Shown here: piece after piece, positions 42,895 to 51,946 of the stretch
Numbering within the stretch: position 1 is the stretch's first letter
Layout: each line of letters opens with the position of its first letter
DNA from: Plantibacter sp050587525
Lineage (GTDB): Bacteria > Actinomycetota > Actinomycetes > Actinomycetales > Microbacteriaceae
Length of the DNA stretch: 64,000 nucleotides
Direction: 5' to 3'
Assembly: GCF_050587525.1 (NCBI RefSeq)
Contig: NZ_JBOBFT010000001.1
Span: forward strand, 372,001 to 436,000
Program-made: the position numbers and the translations under genes
The notes under the pieces: model-generated
Database searches by the model: none
What the model was told of the DNA's origin: nothing
Seen by the model: only the letters and a program-made list of their open reading frames with translations

Positions 42895-43986
42895 TCAGCG
42901 CCAGTCCCACTCGTGGACGAGTTCGACGATGCGTGTGAGCACTGTCGGATCCGTCTCCGGGGGGACGCCGTGACCGAGGTTCAGCACGTGTGACGGGGCC
43001 GCCTTGCCGCGTTCGAGGACGTCGAGGACGTGCGCTTCGAGGATCGGCCACGGTGCGGCGAGGAGGGCGGGATCGACGTTGCCCTGCACCGGAACGTTCC
43101 CACCGAGACGGCGGATGCCCTCATCGAGGCCGAGCCGATAGTCGATGCCGACCACGTCGGCGCCGATGCCGTGCATCGCACCGAGGAGCTCGCCCGTTCC
43201 GACACCGAAGTGGACCTTCGGGACCGGCAGATCGGCGACGTGCGCGAGGGCACGAGCGGAGGCGGGAGCGACGTAGCGCTCGTAGTCCTCGAGCGAGAGC
43301 GCACCGGCCCACGAGTCGAACAGCTGAGCCGCGGAAGCCCCCGCGAGGACCTGTGCTCGAAGGAATCGGCCCGTCACATCGGCGGTCCACTCCATGAGCT
43401 TCGCCCAGGACGCCGGGTCGGAGTGCATGAGCGTGCGAGCGGCGAGGTGGTCCTTGGACGGACCGCCCTCGACGAGGTACGCGGCGAGGGTGAACGGCGC
43501 CCCGGCGAACCCGATGAGCGGTGTGCGGCCGTCACCGATCTCGCGGAGGCCTGCGACCGTGAGGGCGACGCCTTCACGGATGGATGCGAGACCGTCGTCG
43601 AGGGCTGCGGGGTCGAGGGCGGTGAGCGCGTCGACCTCGGCGGCTGTGCGGACGGCGGTTCCCATGACGGGGCCGCGGCCGGGGACGATCTCGACCTCGA
43701 CGCCGACCTGCTTGAGGGGGACGACGATGTCGCTGAAGAAGATGGCGGCGTCAACGCCGTGACGGCGGACCGGCTGCAGGGTGATCTCGCTCGCCATGGC
43801 CGGGTCGAGGCAGGCGTCGAGCATCGCGGTGCCGATGCGCAGCTCACGGTACTCGGGGAGCGAACGGCCTGCCTGGCGCATGAACCAGACGGGGGTCACA
43901 TCGGGGCGCGTGCCGCGGTAGGCGGTGATGAGGCGGGTGTCGGCGGTCAGGCCGGACTGGAGCGGGTGTTCGGTGGGGAGGGTCAC
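42895..43986 (-). CDS. hemE: Uroporphyrinogen decarboxylase
   Basis: 363 residues from a GTG at 43986, preceded by AAGGATGGAGGG. It decarboxylates uroporphyrinogen III to coproporphyrinogen III. PVWFMRQAGRSLPEYRELR is the diagnostic N-terminal motif; AAIFFSDIVVPLKQVGVEVE, GFAGAPFTLAAYLVEGGPSK, FDSWAGALS and VQGNVDPALLAAPW follow in order. It forms a two-gene unit with cgoX. Confidence 0.95.
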   Translation of the reverse strand: MTLPTEHPLQSGLTADTRLITAYRGTRPDVTPVWFMRQAGRSLPEYRELRIGTAMLDACLDPAMASEITLQPVRRHGVDAAIFFSDIVVPLKQVGVEVEIVPGRGPVMGTAVRTAAEVDALTALDPAALDDGLASIREGVALTVAGLREIGDGRTPLIGFAGAPFTLAAYLVEGGPSKDHLAARTLMHSDPASWAKLMEWTADVTGRFLRAQVLAGASAAQLFDSWAGALSLEDYERYVAPASARALAHVADLPVPKVHFGVGTGELLGAMHGIGADVVGIDYRLGLDEGIRRLGGNVPVQGNVDPALLAAPWPILEAHVLDVLERGKAAPSHVLNLGHGVPPETDPTVLTRIVELVHEWDWR

Positions 43987-44043
43987 CCCTCCATCCTTCC
44001 AGACCCCGCTGAGCACTCCCCTCCCCTGCTTCCTCCCTCCCCC

Positions 44044-44140
44044 TTTCACAATTCCGGAAGTCCTGTGACAGGAGTGACGTGGCAACCGCTATCCGGACAC
44101 ACCAAGCGCTTTCCGGCCCAAGAGTTCCGGAATTGTGAAA
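44044..44140. repeat. Palindrome family D (97 bp)
   Basis: 16-bp perfect ends TTTCACAATTCCGGAA (44044-44059) and its complement (44125-44140). The interior has further TCCGG/CCGGA and CCTGTGACAGG complementarity. It lies 6 bp 3' of the stop of the exported protein gene. A truncated relative is at 58405. The end motif resembles families B and C. Confidence 0.9.
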
Positions 44141-44145
44141 ACGGG

Positions 44146-44766
44146 TCAGGAGGCGGGGGTGGCCGGGACGCGACGGAGGGCGCGGACGACGACGGCGGCG
44201 AGCACCGACAGGGCGACGGCGATCGCGGCGATCCACAACCACATCGTGAGCGCGGAGCCGGACGCGGCGGCGGCATCGGCGGTGGAAGCGATCGTCTCCC
44301 CCGGCTCGATCGGCGCGGCGAGTGCCGTGACGGTCATGTCCACGGTGACGGTTGCGGAGCTCGGAAGGGTCGTGGCGACGGTGACCGCCCACTGGCCCTC
44401 CGGCAGGAAGGGTTCGGCGGAGACCCACAGTCCCTCGCCCTCCGCCGAGGAGATGAGCGGAACGGGACCGACGGTGGTGCCGTCGGGCGAGACGGCCGTC
44501 GCGACCGGATCGATGATCTCGGTCACGGCGTGGTGATCAGCGATGTACGCGGCACTCACGACGACGCCGCCGGCACCGTCCGGAGCGACGTCGAGTTGGA
44601 ACGGACCGCCGTGGGCCGATGCCGCGCCGGCGGCCCCGAACACCCCGCCGAAGACGACGACGAGGCCGAAGAGCATCGCGAGGAGTATCCGGACGGCGCG
44701 CGCCGGGACGCGAATGGATGGAAGGAGCGCCGATGAGACGGCGAGGGATGCGGAGGTGCCGGACAT
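44146..44766 (-). CDS. Exported, membrane-anchored CopC/YtkA-like protein
   Basis: 206 residues from the ATG at 44766. A signal/anchor segment (ILLAMLFGLVVVFGGVFGAA) ends at AASAHGGPF, leaving a histidine close to the new N-terminus, as in CopC-type copper proteins. A beta-rich domain follows (FQLDVAPDGAGGVVVSAAYI, GLWVSAEPFLPEGQWAVTVA), and a second transmembrane helix (WLWIAAIAVALSVLAAVVV) closes the protein. No methionine/histidine-rich copper site is evident. It may be co-transcribed with the large gene upstream (310-bp gap containing a palindrome). Family assignment is tentative. Confidence 0.65.
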   Translation of the reverse strand: MSGTSASLAVSSALLPSIRVPARAVRILLAMLFGLVVVFGGVFGAAGAASAHGGPFQLDVAPDGAGGVVVSAAYIADHHAVTEIIDPVATAVSPDGTTVGPVPLISSAEGEGLWVSAEPFLPEGQWAVTVATTLPSSATVTVDMTVTALAAPIEPGETIASTADAAAASGSALTMWLWIAAIAVALSVLAAVVVRALRRVPATPAS

Positions 44767-44891
44767 GATGCGCCTTTCCGAAGGGGTGCTCCGGGGCCGT
44801 CGCCGACCCCGGAACACCGGAGATTCAGGTGGAATAGGTTCTGATGGAGCTGGGTCGAGCTGGTGGAACCGTGGATCCGATGCTGCCGACT

Positions 44892-44978
44892 GTTCACAAC
44901 TCAGGAGAGGTGCGGCGTGTCGTGCCGCTCAGGCGGCGTGTCGTGAGCGACTCGCCGGAGGCGTCCTGAGTTGTGAAC
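44892..44978. repeat. Palindrome family B, copy 2 (87 bp)
   Basis: Ends GTTCACAACTCAGGA (44892-44906) and TCCTGAGTTGTGAAC (44964-44978) are identical in sequence and 72-bp spacing to the other three copies. It lies downstream of the large wall-protein gene. Confidence 0.93.
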
Positions 44979-44983
44979 GCCCG

Positions 44984-45006
44984 CCCTTCGACAGGCTCAG
45001 GGACCG
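44984..45006. repeat. Single family G unit
   Basis: CCCTTCGACAGGCTCAGGGA CCG, directly beside palindrome B copy 2 and 70 bp past the stop of the large gene. Confidence 0.9.
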
Positions 45007-45075
45007 GGAGCCGGCCACCGGGCCACCGGGAGGTGACCCAGCGGCCCAGCGGCCCGGTGGCCCGAGGCCCGAGGC

Positions 45076-48000
45076 CTACTCGACGGAACCGGCCGCGTCG
45101 ACTCCGTCCTCCCGACGACGACGGACGAGGAGGAGACCTCCGAGCCCGCCGAACAGCAGGATGATCGCGAGCGGCACGAGGGTGTCGACCCCGTTCGCTC
45201 CCGTCACGGAGAGCGAACCGGAGCCCGATCCGCCGGAACCGGAGCCCGAGCCCGATCCGGAACCGGAACCGGAGCCCCCGTTCCCCGTACCAGGACCGGG
45301 ATCCACCGCGGCTGCGGTGATCGTGATGGCCTGGCTCTCGGCGAGCACGACGTCACCGTCGCGCACCACCACATGGTGTTCACCCGGGGTGAAGCCGATC
45401 GGGACCTGCACGGCGGTCTGGAACCCGCCCTGCTCGCCGACGGTCACGGTCGCGAGCTGCGTCGGGTCGGAGTAGAGCCAGACGCTGAGCGTCTTGCCCG
45501 CTTCGAACCCGGTGCCGCTCACCTGGATGAGCCCGCCCTGGACCACGTTCGTGGCGTTGACCACGATCGTGGGCACGGGTTCCGGCTGCTCCGTCGCGGT
45601 GATCGCGACGGTTCCGGTGGCGCCGATGTTGCCGGCGACGTCGACCGCGCGGTAGCTGACGGTCTCCGCTGCGGTTCCTCCGACGGTGAAGACGTCGGCG
45701 TAGGTGCGCCAGACGTCCGGTGCGTCGCCGCTCAGCCGGTACTCGATGCGGTCGAGGCCGCTCGAGGCGTCCTCACCGGTGATCGAGACCGTCCGGTCGG
45801 TTGCGGATCCGGTCGCGGTGGGGACGACCGTGTCGATCCTGAGCGTCCGTTCGGCGACGGGCGAGACGTGCCCGTCGTCGTCGATCGCTCGGACCCGCAC
45901 CGTCGACTCGCCCTCGGTCGAGATGACCGTGGACGTTCCGAGCGGCGCCCAGGTGGTGCCGTCGGTCGAGACCTCGACCGTCACGACGCCGTCCTCGTCG
46001 GTGGTGGCACCGGTCGCGGTCACGGCGACCGCTTTCGTGTACCAGCCGCCGAGGCCGTTGGGCAGCGCGGGGTCGAGGGCGACCGACACCGTGAGCGTCG
46101 GTTCCTCTGGGTCGACGGGAGCTGCCGGGACCTCGAGGGCTCCGACGGCGCTCACGTTGCCGGCGCCGTCGGTGGCCCGGTAGGACACCGTCTGCGCCGT
46201 GCCGTCGACGGTGATCGCTGCCGTGTAGGCCAGCCATTCGCCATCGCCGATGCGGTATTCGATGCCGGCGACCGTGCTCGTCGCATCGCTCGCGGTGACG
46301 GTCACCGTGCGCTCCGCTCCGTTCACGGCGAGCGCGGCGTTCGCCAGCGGCACCGTCTTGTCGATCTTGAACGACACCGAGTCCGTGTCCGTCGTCTGGC
46401 CGGGAGCGGATGCACGGTACTGGACCGTGTGCTCGCCGTCGGTCGTGACGATGACGGGGCTCGTGTACTCGAGCCACCCTGCGCCGTCGAGGTTGAACTC
46501 GCGGTACACGGTGCTCGTGCCGCCACCCTCGTACGTCACCGCGACGGTGACGTTCTGGGTGTACCAGGAGCCGGTGCCGTTCGGGGTGACGGGTGCGACG
46601 GTCGCACCCACCGAGATCGGCGTCTCCGGTTCCTCCGCGCCGACCACGTGGAAGTAGTCGAACGCGGCGGTGTTGGAGACCTGGCCCTGCGCGGAGTTGC
46701 CGAGTGCGTACAGGCCCACCCGTGCTCCGCCGAGACCCGCGTTGGTCACTGTTTCAGTGATCTGGGTCCAGACGGTGCCGTCGGCCGAGTACCAGCCCGT
46801 GTAGGTGTTCCCCGACTTCGCGAGGCGCAGCCACACCTTGCCGTCGGCCGGGGCCGGGGCGTTGGGTTGCGGGTTCTGCACGGTTCCACCGATCTCGTTG
46901 CGGAGTTCGAGGTTGCGTGCGATCGGCGATCCTGCCTGGTTGGTGGCGACGAGGTCGAGCTTCACGTAGTTGTCGTCGTCTCCGTAGAGGATGAGCCCGC
47001 CCTGCTGGTACTGGCGGTCGAACTCGGAAGCGTCGAGCTTCGTCTCGATGACCCACTCGTCACCCTCGGGCTGCGCCTGCACGATGAAGTTCGGCACTCC
47101 GGTGTCGCCACCGTAGATGTCGCTCGGGGTCGTGTCGATGCGCAGGGCGCCGTCGGAGACGCGGTAGCCGGCTGGCTGCTCGTTGACGACGGACCAACGG
47201 CAGGCGTTGAGCGCCGTCCCGGTGAATTCGTCGTTGGGAGAGTCGGCCACGGCCGTGTCGTCCGGCGTGATCTGGAACCAGTCGAACTTCGCGTCGATCA
47301 CCGGTGCCGGGGATCCGTCGTTGGCGAATGCCAGGAGACCGATCTTCGGGTTGGTGATGCCGGCGAGCTGCTTCGTCTCCGGCATCGACATGTAGGTGCT
47401 GCCGTCAGCCGAGTACGAGGCGTTGAGGTTGGTTCCGTCGCTCGTCATGCGGACGAAGAAGGTGTCCGGGAACGCCGCGCCGAGGTTGGCGGTGTTCGAC
47501 GCCGCGACCTCGTTCGGTGTGCCGCCTTCTTCGCGGATGAACTGGAAGATGCGTTGTGCGGCGTCCGAACCGGTTCCCCGACCCTGGAGGACGAACTTCG
47601 CGTAGTTGTCGTCATCGCCGTACACGACGAGACCGGCCTGCTGGTACTGCGTGCGGGCTTCGAAGGTCACCTTGGTGGTGGCCTGCCAAGCGCCGTTCGG
47701 CAGGTCCTGCAGGGTGATGTTCGGCACGGTGCCGGGTCCACCACCGTAGATGTCGGTCTTCGACGCCGGGATCACGAGGCTGCCGCCCTGGACGCGTGCG
47801 TCCTGCGACGGGCGCACGATGCGGTTCCAGCGACCCGTGTCGAGCACGGTGCCGTCGAAGCCGTCGGAACGGCCGTTCAGGCACATCGAGTCGCCGGGGA
47901 TCGTGACCGTGATGGTCTGGCGCTGCTCCGTGTAGGCCCCTTGGGCGTCCGCGACCCTGACGCGCAGCTCGTAGCTGCCCGGCTGGGTGTAGGTCACCTG

Positions 48001-51000
48001 CTGGGTGGAGGTCCCGTCGACGAATCCGCCGCCGAGTCCCGTGTCCCACTTGTAGCTGAGCGCTTCGCCTTCCGGGTCCGTCGCATCGACCGTGGCGTCC
48101 ACGACGAGTGGGGCGGTTCCGGTCTTCGGGGTCGCCGTCAGTTTCACGACGGGCGGCGAGTTGGAGTCGACTCCGGTGCCGTTCCAGTTCATGTAGTTGA
48201 CGTTGACGCCGCCGGAGGTGAGCACGAAGTAGACCGTGCCCGTCTCAGCGGGGAGCGGCTTGTCGAACTCGACGGTGAAGTCGGAGTACGTCTGCCAGTC
48301 AGGCGAACCGTTCTTGAGCGTCGGTGTGAAGGGCAGGTTGCCGAGGAGCTGGCCCGTCGCCGGGTCGTTCCACCTGACAGCGATGTTGCCGGGTCCGGCG
48401 AAGCCCTTCGCGAGCCGCATCGTGACGCTGTCCATCCCCTTCAGGTTGACGGGCGAGTAGGACCACCAGTCGTTCGTCTCGATGTTGCCGATGTTCTTGC
48501 CACCGCCGGCGACGTCGCTCGTGTTCTCGATCTTCACACCGTCGTCGGGTCCGCCCGTGCCGCCGACTCGACCGGTCTGGTCGAAGTACTCGGCCTCCAT
48601 GTGCGTGGAGTTGAGGACGGTCGTCGCGTAGCCGGTCTGCGGCACGCCGACGGCTCCACCGTCGTCGGTGTAGTTGGCGTTGACGACCCAGAAGAGGTTC
48701 GCTTCGAGGCCGTGTCCGGCGTCACGCGCGGTCGGGAAGGAGCCCTCGCACCCGTGGATCTCACCGAAGTCGTGGTTGTGGGAGTCGTGTCCGAGCGCCG
48801 GGATGAGCTTGACGTTTTCGCAGTCGATCGGCCCGGACGCGTCCGGGTCGTTCACGGTGACCTTGTAGGCGACGTCGTCACCCCAGGTGAAGAAGCCACC
48901 GTTCTCGGGGAAGTCGATCGTGACCGTCGGGGTGGCGTTGCCGACGACGATGCGCACGTTCGCGATCGCCGTCTTGCCGTCCTCGTCGGTCACGGTCAGC
49001 CGTGCCGTGTAGTCGCCGTTCGTGGCGTAGGTGTGCGCCGGGTTGGGCGTCGTGGTGGTCGCCGATCCGTCGCCGAAGTCCCACTCGATCGTGAACGGCT
49101 TGGCGATGGGGTGACGGGTGCCCTCCGAGGAGAACTGCACGTCGAGACTCGGGCCGGGGCCGTTCGTCACATCGGCCGATGCCCGCGCGATGGGCGAGGG
49201 GTTGGCCTGCACGTAGTCGACGCGGTAGACGCCGGAGTCGGCGGTGTTGCCGCCGAAGTCGGAGCCCCAGTCGATGACGTACAGCGCACCGTCCGGACCG
49301 AACTCGAAGTCCATGGACTTCGAGAAGCCCTTCGCCGGGTCGAAGATGTCCGGGAGGATGCGGTTGATGTCCTGGATCTTCGAGTGGCGCGGGGTGTTGT
49401 CATCGGTGTCCTCGTTGAGTTGGAACGAGAACATGCGTCCCGTGTTCCACTCGGCGAAGATCGCCTTGCCGTCCCAGTAGGCCGGCCACTTCGTCTCGGA
49501 CGGGTTGTCCTTGTCGTACTGGTACACCGGACCGCCCATGGGCGCGCCGCTGTTGCCGATCTCCTTGTAGATGGCCTCGGTGCCGTTCTCGGTCCACCAT
49601 TCTGGGACGATGACGGGCGGGAGGTTCGTGAGTCCCGTGTTGTTGGGGCTCGTGTTTTGCAGGGAGGCCGGGTCGAATGCCGCACCGGACTGCTGCGTGC
49701 TGAAGTTGTAGTCCTTGTAGCACTTGATGCCAACGCAGTACGGCCAGCCGTAGTTGCCCGGCTTCTTCAGGATGTTCCACTCCACCGTGCCGCCGGGGCC
49801 GCGCTCGGCTTTCGCCTGGCCGGCGTCCGGGCCGTAGTCCGCGACGAGCAGGTTGTTCGTGTACGGGTCGAGGCCGATGCGGAACGGGTTGCGGAAGCCC
49901 ATCGCGAAGATCTCCGGACGGGTCTTGCCGCTCTGGTCGTTCGCCGGGAACAGGTTGCCCTCCGGGATCGTGTACGAGCCGTCGGCGGTGGGCTTGATCT
50001 TGAGGACCTTGCCGCGGAGGTCGTTGGTGTTCGCGGAGCTGCGCTGGGCGTCGTAGTCCTGACGTCCGGCCCGCTCGTCGATGGGTGCGTAGCCGTCGGA
50101 CTCGAACGGGTTCGTGTTGTCGCCGAGGGCGAGCACGAGGTTGCCGTCGTTGTCGAACAGCATGTCGCCGCCCGCGTGGCAGCAGGTGTTGCGCTGCGTG
50201 GTGACCTTCAGGAGGTCCTTCTCACTCGACGGGTCGAAGGTCTTCGTTCCCGGGTTGTAGGTGAAGCGCGAGATGCGGTTGTGCGGTCCGTCCGAGCCGA
50301 CGTTCGCCGGAGCCCAGTAGGTGTAGACCCAGTTGTTCGTGGCGAAGTCCGGATCGAGCACGATGCCGAGGAGGCCGTCCTCGTTCGCCTGCGTCACGTT
50401 CAGCGAGAGGGCCGTTGTGGTCTCCTGCGACGCGGGGTCGATGCGCTGGACGCGACCGTTGCGCTCGGCGTAGAAGACCGTCGAGTCCGGCGCGATGTCC
50501 ATCGCCATCGGGTTGCCCGTGTTGGTGTCGAGCGGGACGAGTTCGTAGCTGTCGCTCTGGGTGGCGTTGCAATCGGCGTTCTCGGCGCCGGCCGCGGTCG
50601 TGATGCCGCCGAGGAGGTGCTTCAGGAACGTCGGGTCCGTGTACGAGGCGTCGGTGTGCCCACCGCCGGTGTACCAGGAGCGTCCGCCGTCGTAGTTCTG
50701 GCACCACGAGGTGGGGTGGTCGATGCCCATGGTGCCGCCCGTGTACGACTTCTCGTCGAGGGACATGAGCACGTGGACGTCGTTCCGCGGGTTGGTCTTG
50801 AAGTTGTACCACTCGTCGTACCGGTCCCACGTGTCGTTCAGGAACTCGGAGGCGGGGTGGGCGTGATCCTCGACCTTGATCGTGGCGTTCTGCTCCTGCG
50901 GGTGTCCGCTGAAGTAGGCGCCGACGAGCTCGCCGTACCAGGGCCAGTCGTATTCGGTGTCGGATGCAGCGTGGACGCCTGCGTAGCCGCCGCCGTTCTC

Positions 51001-51411
51001 GATGTACTTCTCGAAGGCGGCCTGCTGCTCCTCATTGAGCACGTCACCTGTGGTGGACATCCAGACGACGACGTCGTATTGGGCGAGGTTCTCCTCGGTG
51101 AACGAGGAGCCGTCCTCTGTCGTGTCGACGGAGAAGTCGTTCTCGAGGCCGAGCTTCTCGACGGCTGCGATGCCCGCGGGGATCGCGCCGTGCCTGAAGC
51201 CTGCGGTCTTGGAGAACACGAGGACTTTGAAGTCCGGTTCGGGCGCAGCTTGCACCACAGGTGCGGCTTGCGCTTGGGCTGGCGCTTGGCCAGGGCTGGC
51301 GAACGCTGGTCCCGCCGAAGCCAGAACGCCCGTGGCGATCATGGCAACGGCGGCGAAGGAGGCGACGATGCGCTTCCTCAGCGTTCGTTGGGGTTGGAGA
51401 GCTTGGTTCAA
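45076..51411 (-). CDS. Giant secreted, wall-anchored ThuA / PQQ-type sugar dehydrogenase multidomain protein
   Basis: About 2111 residues from a TTG at 51411 with GAGGAG upstream (ATG at 51504 is the alternative). A signal peptide (RIVASFAAVAMIATGVLASA..AFA) is followed by a ThuA domain (about 60-265: VFSKTAGFRHGAIPAG, GGGYAGVHAASDTEYDWPWY), a soluble-glucose/sorbosone dehydrogenase-type propeller (about 290-735: GLLGIVLDPDFATNNWVYTY, GMGFRNPFRIG-like), PKD (737-824), a CBM6-like domain (935-1077), a second PKD, two concanavalin-like DUF1349-type domains (1180-1590), OmpL47-type repeats (1597-1950) and an Ig-like domain. A Gly-Ser linker, LSVTGANG, a helix and an RRRRE tail form a sortase signal. 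It probably oxidises or binds sugars at the cell wall. Confidence 0.85.
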   Translation of the reverse strand: MNQALQPQRTLRKRIVASFAAVAMIATGVLASAGPAFASPGQAPAQAQAAPVVQAAPEPDFKVLVFSKTAGFRHGAIPAGIAAVEKLGLENDFSVDTTEDGSSFTEENLAQYDVVVWMSTTGDVLNEEQQAAFEKYIENGGGYAGVHAASDTEYDWPWYGELVGAYFSGHPQEQNATIKVEDHAHPASEFLNDTWDRYDEWYNFKTNPRNDVHVLMSLDEKSYTGGTMGIDHPTSWCQNYDGGRSWYTGGGHTDASYTDPTFLKHLLGGITTAAGAENADCNATQSDSYELVPLDTNTGNPMAMDIAPDSTVFYAERNGRVQRIDPASQETTTALSLNVTQANEDGLLGIVLDPDFATNNWVYTYWAPANVGSDGPHNRISRFTYNPGTKTFDPSSEKDLLKVTTQRNTCCHAGGDMLFDNDGNLVLALGDNTNPFESDGYAPIDERAGRQDYDAQRSSANTNDLRGKVLKIKPTADGSYTIPEGNLFPANDQSGKTRPEIFAMGFRNPFRIGLDPYTNNLLVADYGPDAGQAKAERGPGGTVEWNILKKPGNYGWPYCVGIKCYKDYNFSTQQSGAAFDPASLQNTSPNNTGLTNLPPVIVPEWWTENGTEAIYKEIGNSGAPMGGPVYQYDKDNPSETKWPAYWDGKAIFAEWNTGRMFSFQLNEDTDDNTPRHSKIQDINRILPDIFDPAKGFSKSMDFEFGPDGALYVIDWGSDFGGNTADSGVYRVDYVQANPSPIARASADVTNGPGPSLDVQFSSEGTRHPIAKPFTIEWDFGDGSATTTTPNPAHTYATNGDYTARLTVTDEDGKTAIANVRIVVGNATPTVTIDFPENGGFFTWGDDVAYKVTVNDPDASGPIDCENVKLIPALGHDSHNHDFGEIHGCEGSFPTARDAGHGLEANLFWVVNANYTDDGGAVGVPQTGYATTVLNSTHMEAEYFDQTGRVGGTGGPDDGVKIENTSDVAGGGKNIGNIETNDWWSYSPVNLKGMDSVTMRLAKGFAGPGNIAVRWNDPATGQLLGNLPFTPTLKNGSPDWQTYSDFTVEFDKPLPAETGTVYFVLTSGGVNVNYMNWNGTGVDSNSPPVVKLTATPKTGTAPLVVDATVDATDPEGEALSYKWDTGLGGGFVDGTSTQQVTYTQPGSYELRVRVADAQGAYTEQRQTITVTIPGDSMCLNGRSDGFDGTVLDTGRWNRIVRPSQDARVQGGSLVIPASKTDIYGGGPGTVPNITLQDLPNGAWQATTKVTFEARTQYQQAGLVVYGDDDNYAKFVLQGRGTGSDAAQRIFQFIREEGGTPNEVAASNTANLGAAFPDTFFVRMTSDGTNLNASYSADGSTYMSMPETKQLAGITNPKIGLLAFANDGSPAPVIDAKFDWFQITPDDTAVADSPNDEFTGTALNACRWSVVNEQPAGYRVSDGALRIDTTPSDIYGGDTGVPNFIVQAQPEGDEWVIETKLDASEFDRQYQQGGLILYGDDDNYVKLDLVATNQAGSPIARNLELRNEIGGTVQNPQPNAPAPADGKVWLRLAKSGNTYTGWYSADGTVWTQITETVTNAGLGGARVGLYALGNSAQGQVSNTAAFDYFHVVGAEEPETPISVGATVAPVTPNGTGSWYTQNVTVAVTYEGGGTSTVYREFNLDGAGWLEYTSPVIVTTDGEHTVQYRASAPGQTTDTDSVSFKIDKTVPLANAALAVNGAERTVTVTASDATSTVAGIEYRIGDGEWLAYTAAITVDGTAQTVSYRATDGAGNVSAVGALEVPAAPVDPEEPTLTVSVALDPALPNGLGGWYTKAVAVTATGATTDEDGVVTVEVSTDGTTWAPLGTSTVISTEGESTVRVRAIDDDGHVSPVAERTLRIDTVVPTATGSATDRTVSITGEDASSGLDRIEYRLSGDAPDVWRTYADVFTVGGTAAETVSYRAVDVAGNIGATGTVAITATEQPEPVPTIVVNATNVVQGGLIQVSGTGFEAGKTLSVWLYSDPTQLATVTVGEQGGFQTAVQVPIGFTPGEHHVVVRDGDVVLAESQAITITAAAVDPGPGTGNGGSGSGSGSGSGSGSGGSGSGSLSVTGANGVDTLVPLAIILLFGGLGGLLLVRRRREDGVDAAGSVE

Positions 51412-51534
51412 CGTGGTTCCACTCCTCGATACCGAGCGCGTCTGCGACACGCGGATGTGATTGCTCCGCCTGATCGGACCCTCGGACGCACGCGAGGCGT
51501 GCATCGGTCGACGCTGACCAGACAACTGCCGCCG

Positions 51535-51564
51535 ATCGTATGGTGCCGGTTTGTTGCAAGTCAA
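51535..51564 (-). promoter_or_regulatory. Strong promoter for the giant ThuA/sugar-dehydrogenase gene
   Basis: Minus-strand TTGACT (51564-51559), 18-bp spacer, TACGAT (51540-51535). This is one of the best sigma-70-type promoters in the window and implies a leader of about 115 nt before the TTG start, or about 25 nt before the ATG at 51504. Confidence 0.7.
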
Positions 51565-51746
51565 GCGAAAAGGACGAATCGATATCAATCGCGATGCCCC
51601 CTGCTGCGCTGGCTCTGGCTAATCCGATCGATGTGCCCGCAAAATCAGGGGAATCAGGGACATCTCGGCAAAGTCGGTGGCGCGACCGGGTTTGTTGACC
51701 GAAAAGAAATACCGGCACGGGAGTACTCTCCGGATCCTGTGCAACC

Positions 51747-51758
51747 TGACCTAGGTCA
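51747..51758. promoter_or_regulatory. Perfect 12-bp palindrome TGACCTAGGTCA
   Basis: It lies 183 bp upstream of the giant-gene promoter and 189 bp beyond the ROK stop. A candidate operator; the binding protein is unknown. Confidence 0.35.
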
Positions 51759-51946
51759 CTTCAGTCGGATCTTCGGCTTTATCTGGGAAAACGCATCCCT
51801 GGTGCGCCTGGAGGTGGTTGCCGTCGGGAATAGGTGCGCGTATCGCGATTCCGCGCTGTCGCCCGAATCGCCCCGAGACCGCCCAGGACACTGGCCGAGA
51901 GGCAGGCGGCGACAGGAGCAGGGCAGCTCACCGAAGAGCCGGGCGC

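Larger units (their letters stand above)
51412..51946. other. 535-bp intergenic region upstream of the giant gene, no gene
   Basis: Visibly lower in GC than the surrounding genes. It contains the promoter for the giant gene (51535-51564), a 12-bp perfect palindrome TGACCTAGGTCA (51747-51758) that could bind the neighbouring ROK protein, and the 3' flank of the ROK gene. No open frame here has protein-like character. Confidence 0.65.
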
